Below, piece after piece: positions 8,636 to 19,150 of a stretch of DNA of 64,000 bases (position 1 is its first letter; each line of letters starts with the position of its first letter). The stretch lies in contig OX637350.1 of the NCBI GenBank assembly GCA_951799405.1, positions 3,643,852 to 3,707,851 of the forward strand, in the 5' to 3' direction. The notes beneath the pieces were generated by a model. That model did no database searches, was not told where the DNA came from, and saw only the letters and a program-made list of their open reading frames with translations. Both the position numbers and the translations under genes were made by a program. This DNA comes from Agapetus fuscipes. Its lineage: Eukaryota; Arthropoda; Insecta; Trichoptera; Glossosomatidae.

Positions 8636-8793
8636 ATCAAATTAACAAAATTCCAATTCACTTTTTACAATTTTATTTCTGTCTAGCACTTTCGCCTACG
8701 AGGCGTCATCATTGTCCTGATGATGCCTTGTAGGCGAAAGTGCTAGACAGAAATAAAATTGTAAAAAGTGAATTGGAACTTTGTTAATTTGAT
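8636..8793. mobile_element. Palindromic element with hammerhead-like centre
   Basis: Arms of ~68 bp start ATCAAATTAACAAAATTCC and end with GGAACTTTGTTAATTTGAT. The arms contain AATTCACTTTTTACA, the same block (AAGTGAATTAAAACT type) found in the small hammerhead inserts at 17130, 39603 and 58141. The central region carries the motif at 8713-8749. Confidence 0.8.
8713..8749 (+). ncRNA. Hammerhead-ribozyme-like motif 2
   Basis: TGTC (stem I) / CTGATGA (8717-8723, exact) / extra T / GCCT-TGT-AGGC (stem II) / GAAA (8736-8739) / GTGC / U-A (8744-8745) / GACA closing stem I with 4 bp. AGUGCU can pair with itself using G-U wobbles, as a dimeric stem III would require. The complementary strand of the left arm holds a near copy with AATGATGA in place of CTGATGA. 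Confidence 0.6.
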
Positions 8794-9464
8794 AAATATT
8801 AAAAATAATCGTTGAATAATGGATAGGTACATATAATGCAACTTCATAACACGCTGTCGCATGAAGCTTGTGGAACCTGCTCGATTGAATTATTTTCTGA
8901 AACCCTATTTGTGGATCAAACATTAGCTATTTGAATTGGAACGCAAGCATTCTACCAACTGAACTATCAATCAAACTGAAAAATACATTATTATAAATAC
9001 ATTTGACAACACGTCAGAAATACTGACGTCAATACTTACCAGAATACGTACCGAGCTACCAAAAAAAACGAATCAAATCCAAATTTACACGATTAGGTAC
9101 TTTTATCACTCAAGTATATCCCCAAAGTAAAGCCTCGCCCGTGAGCATACACTCCTCTCAAGAGTGCTCAGCAGTTAAAAGGGGTGTTGAGAGGTAACGA
9201 GCGTTAAAAAATCGTAAACGGAAAAAGAGTGATTTCTCCCCGCTCCTTCAGGTCTATCCACTTTCAGGGGAAAGGCAAATTTAAGTGTATTCAATTCACT
9301 TTCACGCGGTTAATGATGCCATTTGGAAAACCATAATACTATAATCTATGAAAGTATAAAAATCGATTCATGTTTTAAAGTATATACTTAAATGTTATGT
9401 TTGAGCTGAAATAACGAGCGTTTGACTTATTTACAATTATGAAAACTACACAGTTAGGTTATTA
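8794..9464. other. No gene recognised
   Basis: AT-rich with no domain-bearing ORF or recognised repeat. Confidence 0.35.
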
Positions 9465-9583
9465 CACTTTTTGGATATTAGACAAACCGTTATAGGAGAA
9501 CATACACCATTATCGACGTTTTGTTGGCGATGTACTCAACGTCTTCAAGAGACACCTCTCTGTACGACGAGTGAGCATGAACA
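9465..9583 (-). mobile_element. Decayed hammerhead element, type shared with 38210-38335
   Basis: GATATTAGACAAACCGTTAT, GGAGAACATACA, TATCGACGTTTTGTTGGCG, a CAACGTCTTCAAGAGA block and CTGTACGACGAGTGAGCATG align along their length with the copy at 38.2 kb. On the minus strand the core reads TTGAAGA (expected CTGAAGA) and AAAA (expected GAAA), so it is a decayed copy. Confidence 0.6.
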
Positions 9584-9709
9584 CATTTTTAATAATAAAA
9601 AATTGTCACAAATCACTGCGTACCTGGGTTGGAGATAATGCTTGTTATTATATGATTTGGTAATATACAAATGAAAGTTCTTAGAATGATAGCGAGTAGA
9701 ACATTGCAA

Positions 9710-9850
9710 GATGGCATCCGCAATGACCACATACGATGAGCCTGTGAAATAGAGGATATAGTGAAAGGAGCAAATGAAATTCTGGATGAAATGAAAGAAG
9801 TATGCAAGGACAGGAAGAAGTGGCGGCTAATCTGCAATGCTGATTTGTAA
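9710..9850 (+). pseudogene. LINE ORF2 C-terminal remnant
   Basis: The frame reading DIVKGANEILDEMKEVCKDR then KKWRLICNADL matches the last residues (KEVCQDRKKWRQLCRG) of the LINE fragment at 43955. Only ~30 codons are readable. Confidence 0.55.
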
Positions 9851-9960
9851 TGTTGGTTTATTAGTTTGCTACATTATTTGCAAATTTTTGACATTTTTTT
9901 GTCTAGATTTTTTTTTAAAGTTTTGTTATTTTTTATATTTAAATGTAATTTATTATTCAT

Positions 9961-10215
9961 ATTCCTTGACTTATAGGTTGGTATGAGGCTGACCACCCAT
10001 ACTGTAAAAAATGGTTCACTTTGCCAGTGTCACCCCTGTTTCAGGGAAGGTCGGCAAAAGTTGTGGGGCTTATGTTCATTTGAGGTTTGAATTTTATTTG
10101 TAAGTACACAATCAGCATTTGTAAGCGCGAACTACACGTGTTTGTTTGTGGGCATACATCTGAGAGCTTTGAATGAATATATCCTTGCAACTTCGATTAT
10201 AGATTATAGATAGCA
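9961..10215 (+). repeat. A-repeat
   Basis: Near full-length copy ending CTTCGATTATAGATTATAG. Confidence 0.85.
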
Positions 10216-10900
10216 GATACAAAAAGTAATTTTGACTCGCATACTTCGTATTTGTATGAGATGTCTATAGAACAACGCCGTGCTAAAAGACCCCCTTAAA
10301 GGTAGAAAGATATTTAGACATCCTCATTTTAAGGGGAAAGACCTTAATTCTAAATCGATAATAAAAAAAATGTTTCACTGCTTTAACGCACTCCAAAACA
10401 TTATCATCGGCATGTGCAATCTGAAATCTTATATTTTCTCAAATATGAGCAAGAAAAAGTCGCATGTTAACACTGTTGTTTTTGGCTCGAAAATCACAAC
10501 AAGCAATGACGTGTGCGCTGGCGCATTATCACGGTAGTATATGCAAAACTAGTTCCACTACGACCCAGGCCGTTTTTTTCGTATCGATTTACACAAACGA
10601 CGCATGTGTTCAAGGTGAATTTGACCGTACAACCTTCAACGCAACAAAAATCGAAAGCCGAATTTACATACGTAGTCCCAAACTTTGTGTACTAAAAGTG
10701 GAACTAACATTATATTTCTTGAATTGAATGAAAAATGATTTTCATCAATAAAATTCAGGTTGCACGGCCGTATCAGGGTCTAACATCAAAATGCATTTTC
10801 ATCGTGGCCATAAATTTATTGGCCAATATTAATTTGTGGGGGAGTAGTAAGTAGTACAGGTCGGCCGTAGCATTCTACAGTGATACAATCGACCAATGGG
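10216..10900. other. No gene recognised
   Basis: Overlapping ORFs of 60-87 codons without motifs. AT-rich. Confidence 0.35.
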
Positions 10901-10904
10901 GGGG

Positions 10905-11120
10905 TGCAGTGAGGTGCCACGACAAATCGGTCATAGGCAAACCGTCCACAGACAGCTCAGCCATGGACAAATGGTACGGTCACACGACAGTTCGTCCACA
11001 CCAAGTTTTGGCCAACGACATTCCGGTCACAGAAAACACGACCACAGACAAATCGGGCACACGATAGTTTATCTAGACAGCTTTTCGGTCAATGACGTTT
11101 TGGTCACATGAAATATAGGC
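10905..11120 (+). repeat. Degenerate ~15 bp periodic array, left inverted arm
   Basis: About a dozen units of the type GACAnnTCGGTCACA / GACAGCTCGTCCACA (13-20 bp each), for example GACAAATCGGTCATAG, GACAGTTCGTCCACAC and GACATTCCGGTCACAG. A homologous array lies in reverse orientation at 11885-12050, making a foldback pair. Homologous arrays occur at 20876-21290 and 21805-21920. No function is known to me. Confidence 0.6.
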
Positions 11121-11344
11121 CTTCAAACAGGTATATAATCTATAATCAATGTTGTAAAGATAATTTAAGATTTATATTAAATGCAATCTCATAAGAAGAC
11201 ACGTATAAGTTCACGCTTACACATGCCGCATGTGGACTTTGTACAGGATTCTAGCGATCGCTGGTGATTTTGAATTAGGCTTCAAATAAAATACTTGATT
11301 CTTTTTTTGAAAAGTTTTAGCGGAAACATTGTAGAACTCTATTT

Positions 11345-11577
11345 TAATTATTAAAAAATGATAAAAAACTTTGTTTAGTTCTACTTTATTTATTTTTATT
11401 TAGTTATAAACAAAAATAACGAGCTGTGACCAGTTTCAGCCTCTTGGCCATCCTCAGAGAAACTCAGAGGATGGCCAAGAGGCCGAAACCGGTCAGAACT
11501 CGTTATTTTTGTTTATAACTAAATAAAAATAAATAAAGTAGAACTAAACAAAGTTTTTTTTCATTTTTTAATAATTA
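11345..11577. mobile_element. 233 bp palindromic element with hammerhead-like centre
   Basis: Arms of ~110 bp (TAATTATTAAAAAATGA... and complement) contain AAACAAAAATAACGAG and enclose GAGGATGGCCAAGAGGC on one strand. Both strands of the centre carry a hammerhead-like core. Confidence 0.8.
11425..11460 (-). ncRNA. Hammerhead-ribozyme-like motif 3
   Basis: On the minus strand: CTGAGGA (complement of 11451-11457) / extra T / GGCC-AAGA-GGCT stem II with one G-U / GAAA / CTGG / U-C. Core bases all fit CUGANGA and GAAA. Stem I is weak (one obvious pair). The plus-strand mirror at 11465-11496 has CAGAGGA (one change), a perfect GGCC/GGCC stem II, GAAA and CCGG-U-C. Confidence 0.5.
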
Positions 11578-11884
11578 CTTGATTCTTGGTTGATGATGCA
11601 GCAATTTTATAAACAGACTTACAACATAAAAAAACTCAATAATCTGTAATTAACATAAGCCCTGAAACTCTTGCCGACCTTCCCTGAAACAGGAGTGACA
11701 TTGGCAAAGTGAACCTTTTTTTTACAGAATGGGTGGTCAGTCTCATATCAACCTTTAAGTCAAGGAACAGGTTCATAACAGGAAACTTGCTTTTAAAAAC
11801 ACCTTTGTAATTACTGTAGTTTTAACTTATTGTAGTTTACTTTGATGGAGCTGTCTGTTTATGTAACTGACATATTATTAACCG

Positions 11885-12050
11885 AAAAGTTTAAGGGATG
11901 AACTATGTGTGATCTAACATTTCGTACACTATATATTGCACGTTCCCGAAAAGTTTTGGGGATAACGTATCGTTTGACCGATTTGTCCATTGCCGAGCTG
12001 TCTGTGGACGAGTTGGCTCTGACCGATTTGTCGTGGAGGCCGATCGACCA
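11885..12050 (-). repeat. Degenerate ~15 bp periodic array, right inverted arm
   Basis: The complement aligns with 10911-11040 (CCACGACAAATCGGTCA, CGTCCACAGACAGCTC, ATGGACAAAT). With the left arm it brackets ~750 bp including an A-repeat. Confidence 0.6.
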
Positions 12051-12066
12051 ATGGGGCAGGCAGTAA

Positions 12067-13719
12067 AGGCTGGTTCGGACAAGGCGAGTAATTTAGTCAA
12101 GTAACGAGTAATTTAGTGGCTAAACGTGTGCGAACCCCAACAATTTAGTCCAGTAGTTAAGTCAATGGTTTAGTCAAGCCGATCCATTTCATTCTATTTT
12201 TTCGGGCAAGTAGCGGCCCCGCCCACCGTCCGTGGGCGAGTGTTGCCGAGAAGCCACGGAAAAGTCCGAGTCCGAAGAGCCACGGAAAAGCCCGAGTCCG
12301 AGTCGAGTTTATTAGCGGCCGCGCCATTGGCCGCTCACTATTGGCGGGGAAACGGAAATGCAAGAATGGCGGCAATTTAAATTGGCTGCAGTTTGAAAAG
12401 ATAATGCCCGTTTTCAGCAAGAATATTTAAAGATAAAGTGCTGTTTAAAAATATTTAAGTACTTAAGAACTTCTTATATTTGCGAGCCCGATGTTCCGCT
12501 CCCTAAACTTAGCGACCTGTCAGTGAGGTTATGTCATGTTTAAACTGTAAATAAGTGGATATGCACACCGATATCCTTGGTTTTTTAGAAACTCTTGAGA
12601 ATATAGAAGTTGCTAGGACTTATCTACGTCCAAAAAGTTTTGAGAAAGGTAATTTTTTTTCGATAAGAATAGTATGACATCGATTTTTGGTGCGGATATC
12701 AGCTGTCGAAAATACAATCATGTAGCTCCTTGCTGACAATAGAGCTGTACAAATATAGTTTTGGTAAAGATGTTGTGGAAATAACTATTATCGTCCATGA
12801 ATTTATTACGTATTTAAAAACATCGATCTTTTACATTGATCGATGTTTATAGGTACCTACCATAAATTTGTCATATCACAGGCCTTATGATATCCTTCAG
12901 ATGGATTGTTACTTATTGTTTTGTACAGAAACAATTCAGTGACACACGGGGATAACTAATTAGAGGCATTACAATTTTATGCCACTGTAAGCCATCAGCT
13001 GGTATCTGTGACAGACGTGAGAGGCGTATGTAGCAGGATTGAACAAGTTTCTCGCGGTCAGCCTCTGAAAAGTTGAACCATGTTTCTTCTTTAACTTGAT
13101 AATTGATTGGTGACCGCCGTGTATTTGAAAATGCCGATTTTACATGTTGAATATTGATGTTAATTGTCAACAACGAAAAACGCAACAGAGAAATGCATCT
13201 GAATGCAGCTGCAGACTACGAGCCGTATTATAGTGTGTGCATACAAAATATACTTTGTACACATCATTGAAAAGATAAAAATTCAATTAAAAAATAATGT
13301 TTGCAGCGTAAATGGTAGATATTATTATAAACGTCAAATATTCATGTGTTGTTTTTATTTAAAATGTGTATATTATTTTATAAACCATAAAATACATTTC
13401 GAATTTACAAAAGTCGAGTTTCGAAGTTGTTTGCTAAACAGGCTCCTAGCTAGGTGGCCGGGCATAAATCAGTTAATATTACCAAACTATAGCCAATTTA
13501 AAGGGCTTTATAATAACATGATTTTAATACTCAATTAATATTTTCAAACTGCAGCCAATTCAAATTTTCCGCCATTATAGAAAGGGCTTTCTGCAGCCAA
13601 CTTCGCACTTGTGTACTGTACTGGACCGTAATGCGAACGCTTCACGGGCGAGTAGCGCCCCGCCCACTACTAAATTACTCGGTACTTGACTAAATCAGTG
13701 GCCTCGTGCGAACTAGCCT
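12067..13719. mobile_element. Harbinger-like non-autonomous DNA element, 1653 bp
   Basis: Terminal inverted repeats AGGCTGGTTCGGACAAGGC and AGGCTAGTTCGCACGAGGC (complement of the right end) are flanked by TAA at 12064-12066 and 13720-13722. Subterminal inverted homology extends far inside: AGTAATTTAGTCAAGTA, GGGCGAGTAGCGCCCCGCCC type and TTGGCTGCAGTTTGAAAA blocks occur in both arms. A TAA duplication and AGGC-type ends fit PIF/Harbinger. No transposase ORF is readable, so it would be mobilised in trans. Confidence 0.6.
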
Positions 13720-13722
13720 TAA

Positions 13723-14136
13723 GCGCCCGACATTTTCATTCCAACCCTTATCTGCACTAGCTACCCTTATCTGCCCACCGTGACTGAGTGAACGGTCATT
13801 TGCATGCTACGCCGGTAAGTAAAGTTCCATTGTTTGATGCAAAAAAATGATGTGCCTACATTTCTCTTGCATTTGACAGGAGTAGGTATACTTAGGTTTT
13901 TTTTTACGATATGGTTATATTGTTTTTATCGCTTGAATACAACTGAGTACATTTTTTTATTGTGAAAAATATTTAATCAACTTTGTATACTTAAAAAAAG
14001 TAATTGGTTTAGATTTTAAAAAAAAATCTTAATACATTTTTTTCCTGAAATCTATTACATTGTTGTACCGTTATCCCTCAACAAAAATAAACTAAGCTCT
14101 TGTGGGTGGTGATGGGATTATTATATCTTTTCAAAG
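13723..14136. other. No gene recognised
   Basis: AT-rich. No repeat recognised. Confidence 0.35.
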
Positions 14137-14385
14137 TCCATCAAGCCTTGCAACAACTGGGTCTTGCTTGAGAATTGGCGCTTTATGTCGACTAGCGAGC
14201 TCGTAACAAGTCCGGTCGATAGCTCAGTTGGTAGAATGCCTGCATTCCATGTCAAGAGCAAGGGTTGGATCCCCAACAAGGGTGTCAGATATGATTTCGC
14301 GATTCGGTGACTATTTCAAACCCAAAATAAATACCGGAAAGGTTTACTTAGCCTTCACACGAAATTTCTTATCTGTTTTTATAAA
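14137..14385 (+). mobile_element. S2 fragment joined to S1 SINE (composite)
   Basis: S2 body (GTCCATCAAGCCTTGCA through TGAGAATTGGCGCTTTA) ends at ~14210 and is followed immediately by an S1 head (GGTCGATAGCTCAGTTGG...) and S1 body to TTTACTTAGCCTTCACACG. The same order and junction region recurs at 21430-21790. Confidence 0.65.
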
Positions 14386-14414
14386 GTAAGTAATATAAAT
14401 TATGATTTTTGTTC

Positions 14415-14540
14415 ATTAATGAGGTTAGTATGAAACTAATCACCCATAATGTAAAAAATGGTTCACTTTTACGTTTCTTCTTATGACAAAACATGTCGTA
14501 TGAATCTTAAATGTAATGCATCTTTACAACTTAGATTATG
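14415..14540 (+). repeat. A-repeat, internally deleted
   Basis: GAGGTTAGTATGAAAC, TGTAAAAAATGGTTCACTTT and the 3' TGCATCTTTACAACTTAGATT are present. The middle is missing. Confidence 0.6.
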
Positions 14541-14682
14541 CGTTATAGATATGCAGCTGTAAAGAACTATTCATTGTTAATGAACAGATTGATTAGGAAA
14601 ATTCTCATCAACTCTCTTATTGTTATCTTCTCAATAATTCATCAGACTCTAATGGCCGTCGGATATCGAATTTGAATAATAA

Positions 14683-15102
14683 TATAGCCGGTTAAAAGGA
14701 AGTAGGGCATAAGCGACGTTTTGGTCAAAAATGAGGTATGAATGCTATCCTACTTAAAAATTTCCGCTCTTTCTAATGCGCTCACTCCCATAGCTCTACG
14801 ATGATTTTTTGTTGTTGTTTATGCCCAAGCAAACAACTGCGTTTTCGAAGTATGATTTCAATGTAACCGACAAGTTTTTGACCTTTTTTTGTCCTACATA
14901 AAAAAAATCGTACAACCACATCAATAGGAATGCTAATAAATGCCTTTATTTTTTTAATTTAAGAGCTGTTTTGATGTTAACGATATGATAAAAGATTAAA
15001 AAGTTATGTCCATTTGTCTGCAGTCTCAAACTTCAAACTGCTCTCCTGAACAATTGAGTTTTTGTCGCTTATGCCCTTTTGTCTTTTAACCGTCGATATA
15101 AA
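14683..15102. mobile_element. 420 bp MITE (G family)
   Basis: Ends are TATAGCCGGTTAAAAGGA and TCTTTTAACCGTCGATATA (inverted). Subterminal GGCATAAGCGACGTTTTGG / GTCGCTTATGCCC are also inverted. A second copy at 55774-56812 is in opposite orientation and carries nested LINEs, which confirms the boundaries. No ORF. TA-flanked ends suggest a TA-target class, for example mariner-like. Confidence 0.7.
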
Positions 15103-15232
15103 ATGAATGGCTCATGGACGGCACAACAATTATACCGACGAGACAATTAAGAGTGAAATGCCGGGAAGAGTCTAATAAGATTATGAAGTTCTGCTTATTT
15201 CAGAGCAGTGATTCTCAAAGTTGTAAATATTA

Positions 15233-15453
15233 AGCGGTCCGTAGTCTAGTGGTAACGCTTCAGGCTCATGAATGGAAGGTTGTGTGTTTGAATCCCGTCA
15301 GAGCACAAAAAATTTACCATTTATATTTTCAAATATGCTCTTCGCTGGGTTGAAAAATTTATAATTACTTTACCAAAGGCCAGTCACTAAAGGTCCATCC
15401 AGCCTTACAGAAATTGGGTCTTGCTTGAGAATTGGCGCTTTCTATAGCGACGA
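15233..15453 (+). mobile_element. S2 SINE, 3' truncated
   Basis: GCGGTCCGTAGTCTAGTGG head, a GAATCCCGTCAGAGC B-box area, and body to GGCGCTTTCTATAGCGAC. It is abutted by an A-repeat. Confidence 0.75.
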
Positions 15454-15454
15454 C

Positions 15455-15675
15455 CAAGGTTGACTTGTAGGTTGATATAAGGCTGATCACCCATGCTATA
15501 AATAATGGTTTACTTTGACAATGTCTTATGTTCGGGCTTATGTTCATTTGAGGTTCAGTTTTTTAATTGAAAGTACACATGCGGCATTTGAAAGCAAAAA
15601 TTTACATGTGTCTGTTTGAGAGCATACATTCAATATGAACTTAAAATGATTGCAACTTACATTAGATTAGATATA
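15455..15675 (+). repeat. A-repeat
   Basis: Diverged copy with a short deletion in the CCCCTGTTTCAGGG region, ending TTGCAACTTACATTAGATT. Confidence 0.75.
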
Positions 15676-16740
15676 AAGATAAAAAAAAAATAGGGGCTCT
15701 ACGAGGTGACAACTTTGAGAATCTCTACCTTAGAGCTTCTAATTACAGTTATAATGTCTGTCTCCCGTTGTAGATGGCATTATTTCATTACATTCATTTG
15801 CGATGGTTTCAGAATGAGAAAAAATTGCATTAACATGATATGATTTTTCAATTTTCGTACATTAATCACTTTCCAAAGTATTCACCTTTATCTACGTTTA
15901 AACGCATGCAAAGCGTTTTAATAAAAACGTATGGAAGCTTAAATATTCACCATAAACGCTGTTTTAGGATTCATACATATTTATGCGGACGAAATTTAAC
16001 TGCGAAAATTGATTTCAGGATTGAAATTAGTGAGAGCTGATTGTACGTAGAAGGAAATGCCTTTTCGGATTATTATTTTACATAACTTAAAGTAGATTTT
16101 TTTTCAGTAGGTACCTAATGAACTCCCCAGTCAAATATGTTAAAACGATGGTTGAGTGAATTTTATCAAGATCATCGATGTCAAAAGTTGATAAAAAAAA
16201 CAAAACCATTTTTAACCTTGATAATAAATAATGTTACGATTAACGGGTTCAATTCAATAAAAACTTCGGTTAAATTACTTCACATAATATATTTTAAGGT
16301 TCCGCTCACATTTGGTCCACAGTTAACTTTTGTACTGTTCAGCTACGAGCTATACGAGTCCACGCTACAGACGATTTTAGCCCATATATAGTATGACACT
16401 AGGATGGTTCTGAAAATACCGTGAACTGGAGCATGTGAGACTTTGCCAAAACCTTTGAGGAAACACTAGCTCAATTAGGCAAACATCTACATCTAGAGAC
16501 ACACTCATACAGGTAAAATAAATCACACAGACACACAATCACACATTCGTAACAATACGTAAATTTTCTTAGGAAGGATTATTACATAATACTATACAAT
16601 GATATACTGACACAAAGAAAACATTTTGAACTGTGGACCGTTGCATATTGTAAAAATACACGTTGATTATAATAGAGAAATATTTATCAAAAAACCAATC
16701 GTGTCGATTTCACGTCACGAAAAAAAATCAACTTGATTTT
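15676..16740. other. No gene recognised
   Basis: AT-rich. ORFs of 66 and 84 codons without motifs. Confidence 0.35.
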
Positions 16741-16744
16741 TGCA

Positions 16745-17010
16745 AGGCTTCATGTTTATATTCAAGCAAACTGTCGCGTCACGTATTCATTTGGTGAATA
16801 TTCGATTCCGGGTATTTTATACGCATCACGTCAGGGTGTATTTTTCGGGGTGAATGGTGGTAAGAGATCGTCCCCTCAGTGCTTGTTTGTCTTATGCCCA
16901 TCAGAGATAATTTCACATGAGCAATGTTCGTATGTGTACTGGACCAATGTGTCTTATGAAAACAGGAAATTGATTTCAAAAATATTTAAAACAACTCTCA
17001 TGTTATCGTG
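16745..17010 (-). repeat. D-repeat (minus)
   Basis: The D family shares CATAAGACACATTGGTCCAG, an ATTACCTCTGATGGACATA block and GACAAACAAGCACTAAGG. Copies are at 19045, 42640 and 53235. Ends were not defined. The 103-codon ORF overlapping it on the plus strand is not supported. Confidence 0.6.
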
Positions 17011-17077
17011 CTTTCTATTTTTTTTCTTTGCTCAGATTGTGTAGAATGTGATTCATAAGACAGTTCCATTGAAAGGT

Positions 17078-17400
17078 CTTCTAATCTAATCTAATCTAAG
17101 TTGAGAAGATATGTAACATTAGGGATTCATCCTTTTTAGGCGAAAACGTTAGACATAATTTAAATTAAATAAAAGTGAATTAAAACTGTGTGTTATTTAA
17201 TTAATATATTAGGGATTCACATTATATGCATTCTAACAAGCAGACATGTGAACCTACAACATAAAAACCTAAGTCTCAAATGAAGATACACCCTGCAACT
17301 ATTGCCGACCTTTCCTGAAACGGGGATGACATTGGGAAAGTAAACCATTTTCTACGGCATGTGTGGTCAGCCGCATACCAACCCATAAGTGTAAGAAAAT
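17078..17400 (-). repeat. A-repeat (minus) with a hammerhead mini-insert
   Basis: It starts with an (AATCT)n tail and ends at ACCAACCCATAAGT. It is split at 17130-17207 by a 78 bp insert. Confidence 0.8.
17130..17207 (+). mobile_element. 78 bp hammerhead-bearing insert, 5' truncated, 12 bp target duplication
   Basis: ATTAGGGATTCA flanks the insert at 17118-17129 and 17208-17219. The insert begins inside stem II (AGGC), then GAAA (17142-17145), ACGT, U-A and GAC, and continues to AAAAGTGAATTAAAACTGTG. The CTGANGA half is lost. AACGUU is fully self-complementary. Confidence 0.7.
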
Positions 17401-17513
17401 GAACAATGAATGACATTTTTACAATTAACAATAATCTGTGAATCAAATGGTGGATAAGCCAAACAAGCACTGGGGAGACGAGATGTCAAGGGACGTGAGA
17501 GACACCCCTGTCT

Positions 17514-17542
17514 AAAAACGCGAGGACCTTCCTCGCGTTTTT
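17514..17542. other. Perfect short hairpin
   Basis: AAAAACGCGAGGA, loop CCT, TCCTCGCGTTTTT: a perfect 13 bp inverted repeat with T-run. It resembles a bacterial terminator by shape only; no bacterial context is present. Confidence 0.6.
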
Positions 17543-17607
17543 CTGCACCTTACAAAACTCATGTCTGGCTCGCGAAAATAATGTGTCAAATATTTGTGAG
17601 AATGCTT

Positions 17608-17862
17608 TCCTTACTTTCCTTGACTTATAGGTTGGTATGAGGCTGACCATTCATACTGTAAAATAAAATGATTTACTGTGCCAATGTCCCTCCTGTTTTA
17701 GGGAAGGGCGGCCAGAGTTGCAGGGCTTACCTTCATTTGAGATTGGGTTTATAAATATTTTTAGTTCACATGCGGCGTATGTAGGCGCGAACTTATACTT
17801 GTCTGCTTGTGGGAATGCATTTAATAAGGATCTTAAATGTAATATCTCTATGCAAATATTTT
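17608..17862 (+). repeat. A-repeat
   Basis: Full-length copy from TTCCTTGACTTATAGGTTGG to TAATATCTCTATGCAA. Confidence 0.8.
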
Positions 17863-18364
17863 AACTTTAACATTGACTTTCAGCAATAAATAAAAACTAA
17901 CAGTCAAAGACATTTTGAAAGCCAAAAAGACAGTGGTGAAACAAATCTTTCGTGTTATTTTATTTCTCATACACAATTCTTCGCTTTCACGAAGTGTCAA
18001 GTCGCGTGCGGAAGTAAATTGTACAAGCGTAAAAAGCTACGTTTAAAATCAACGATAGCGTTGCAGCAAAAATGTATGGAAAATAAAATGCCCAGTTATG
18101 CGCTGCTCCAGCTTGTACACATTTTTCGCTGTGTTTGAGTGACAATGTAGTTTTCCACTTGAGGGACTGTATTATATATGAATGTAAGGAAATTCACCTT
18201 GACGCTTGACGATCGATGCGCGTAAAACCCACTGTAATACTTCACTTGAAAACAAACAAATTACTTTATTTATAAGGTTACGCAAACGTCAAATATTTTA
18301 CACACTTTTCATAGGAATCAGAGCTACGAGGTGACTCCCAACAACTAAGGTTAAAACGATCTGC
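17863..18364. other. No gene recognised
   Basis: No supported feature. Confidence 0.35.
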
Positions 18365-18570
18365 GCTATAATCTATAATCTAAGTTGTAAATATGAATTA
18401 AAATTTAAAAGTCATATTAAATGCATGCCACAAACAGGCAGTGTAAGTTCGCGACTTAAAATGTTGCATGTGTACATACGAATTAAAATTCAAACCTCAA
18501 ATGAACATAAACCCTGCAACGTTTGCAAGTGGCAAAGTGAACCATTTTTTAAGTCAAGGAAGATTTTTTA
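18365..18570 (-). repeat. A-repeat (minus), internally deleted
   Basis: Begins TATAATCTAAGTTGTAAATA and ends GTGAACCATTTTTTAAGTCA. The TTTCAGGG region is missing. Confidence 0.7.
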
Positions 18571-19040
18571 GAAATGTTAGAAACTAATAGTGCCATGAAA
18601 AAAAAAATCCATGGCTGACCTGCGAATTATTGTATTTTTGTTTTCAAAATATACCTGTAGGCTGCAGATGATCCATGGCTCTGTTTAAAAATAGCACACA
18701 TAGATTGATATAGGAGCTCAGAAATTAGAAGCATGTTAGATATTGATGACATGTTAAGGGATAGGAAGAGGATATTGTTTTGGAGTATCACGAATGAGTG
18801 AATCAGGATAACGCAAAAATACCAGACTGTCAACGTCTACGAGACCGACCACCTAAAAGATCAAAGAACAGCAGGTCTTCTGCATCACAAGACGTCCACG
18901 TGCCTGTTGGCTTATTTATGATCCGATTCAAAGATAACCTTTCAACAATATTTTCTTAAGAATCACATTTTACCATTGATCTAAATAAAATATCATTTTA
19001 CCAATTAGAGCTAAGAAAATACGTACAACACGAAAATGTG
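18571..19040. other. No gene recognised
   Basis: AT-rich. No supported feature. Confidence 0.35.
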
Positions 19041-19044
19041 AGAG

Positions 19045-19150
19045 ATGTTTTTTTAATATTTTTAAAATCAATTTCCAGTTTTCATAAGAGACATTGGTCC
19101 AGTAGGTACACATATATGAGACAAAAAAGCACTAAGGGGACGAAGAGAGA
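19045..19150 (+). repeat. D-repeat, partial
   Basis: CAATTTCCAGTTTTCATAAG, GACATTGGTCCAGTAGGTAC and AAAAGCACTAAGGGGACGA match the D family, with the ATTACCTCTGATGG portion deleted. Confidence 0.6.

Larger units (their letters stand above)
11128..11770 (-). repeat. A-repeat (minus) split by nested sequence
   Basis: The 3' half is 11128-11241 and the 5' half is 11632-11770. The gap holds the palindromic element 11345-11577 and ~150 bp of other sequence. Confidence 0.65.

Noticed and set aside
17514..17542. Bacterial intrinsic terminator
   Set aside because: Shape fits, but the window is clearly eukaryotic repeat DNA with no bacterial genes.
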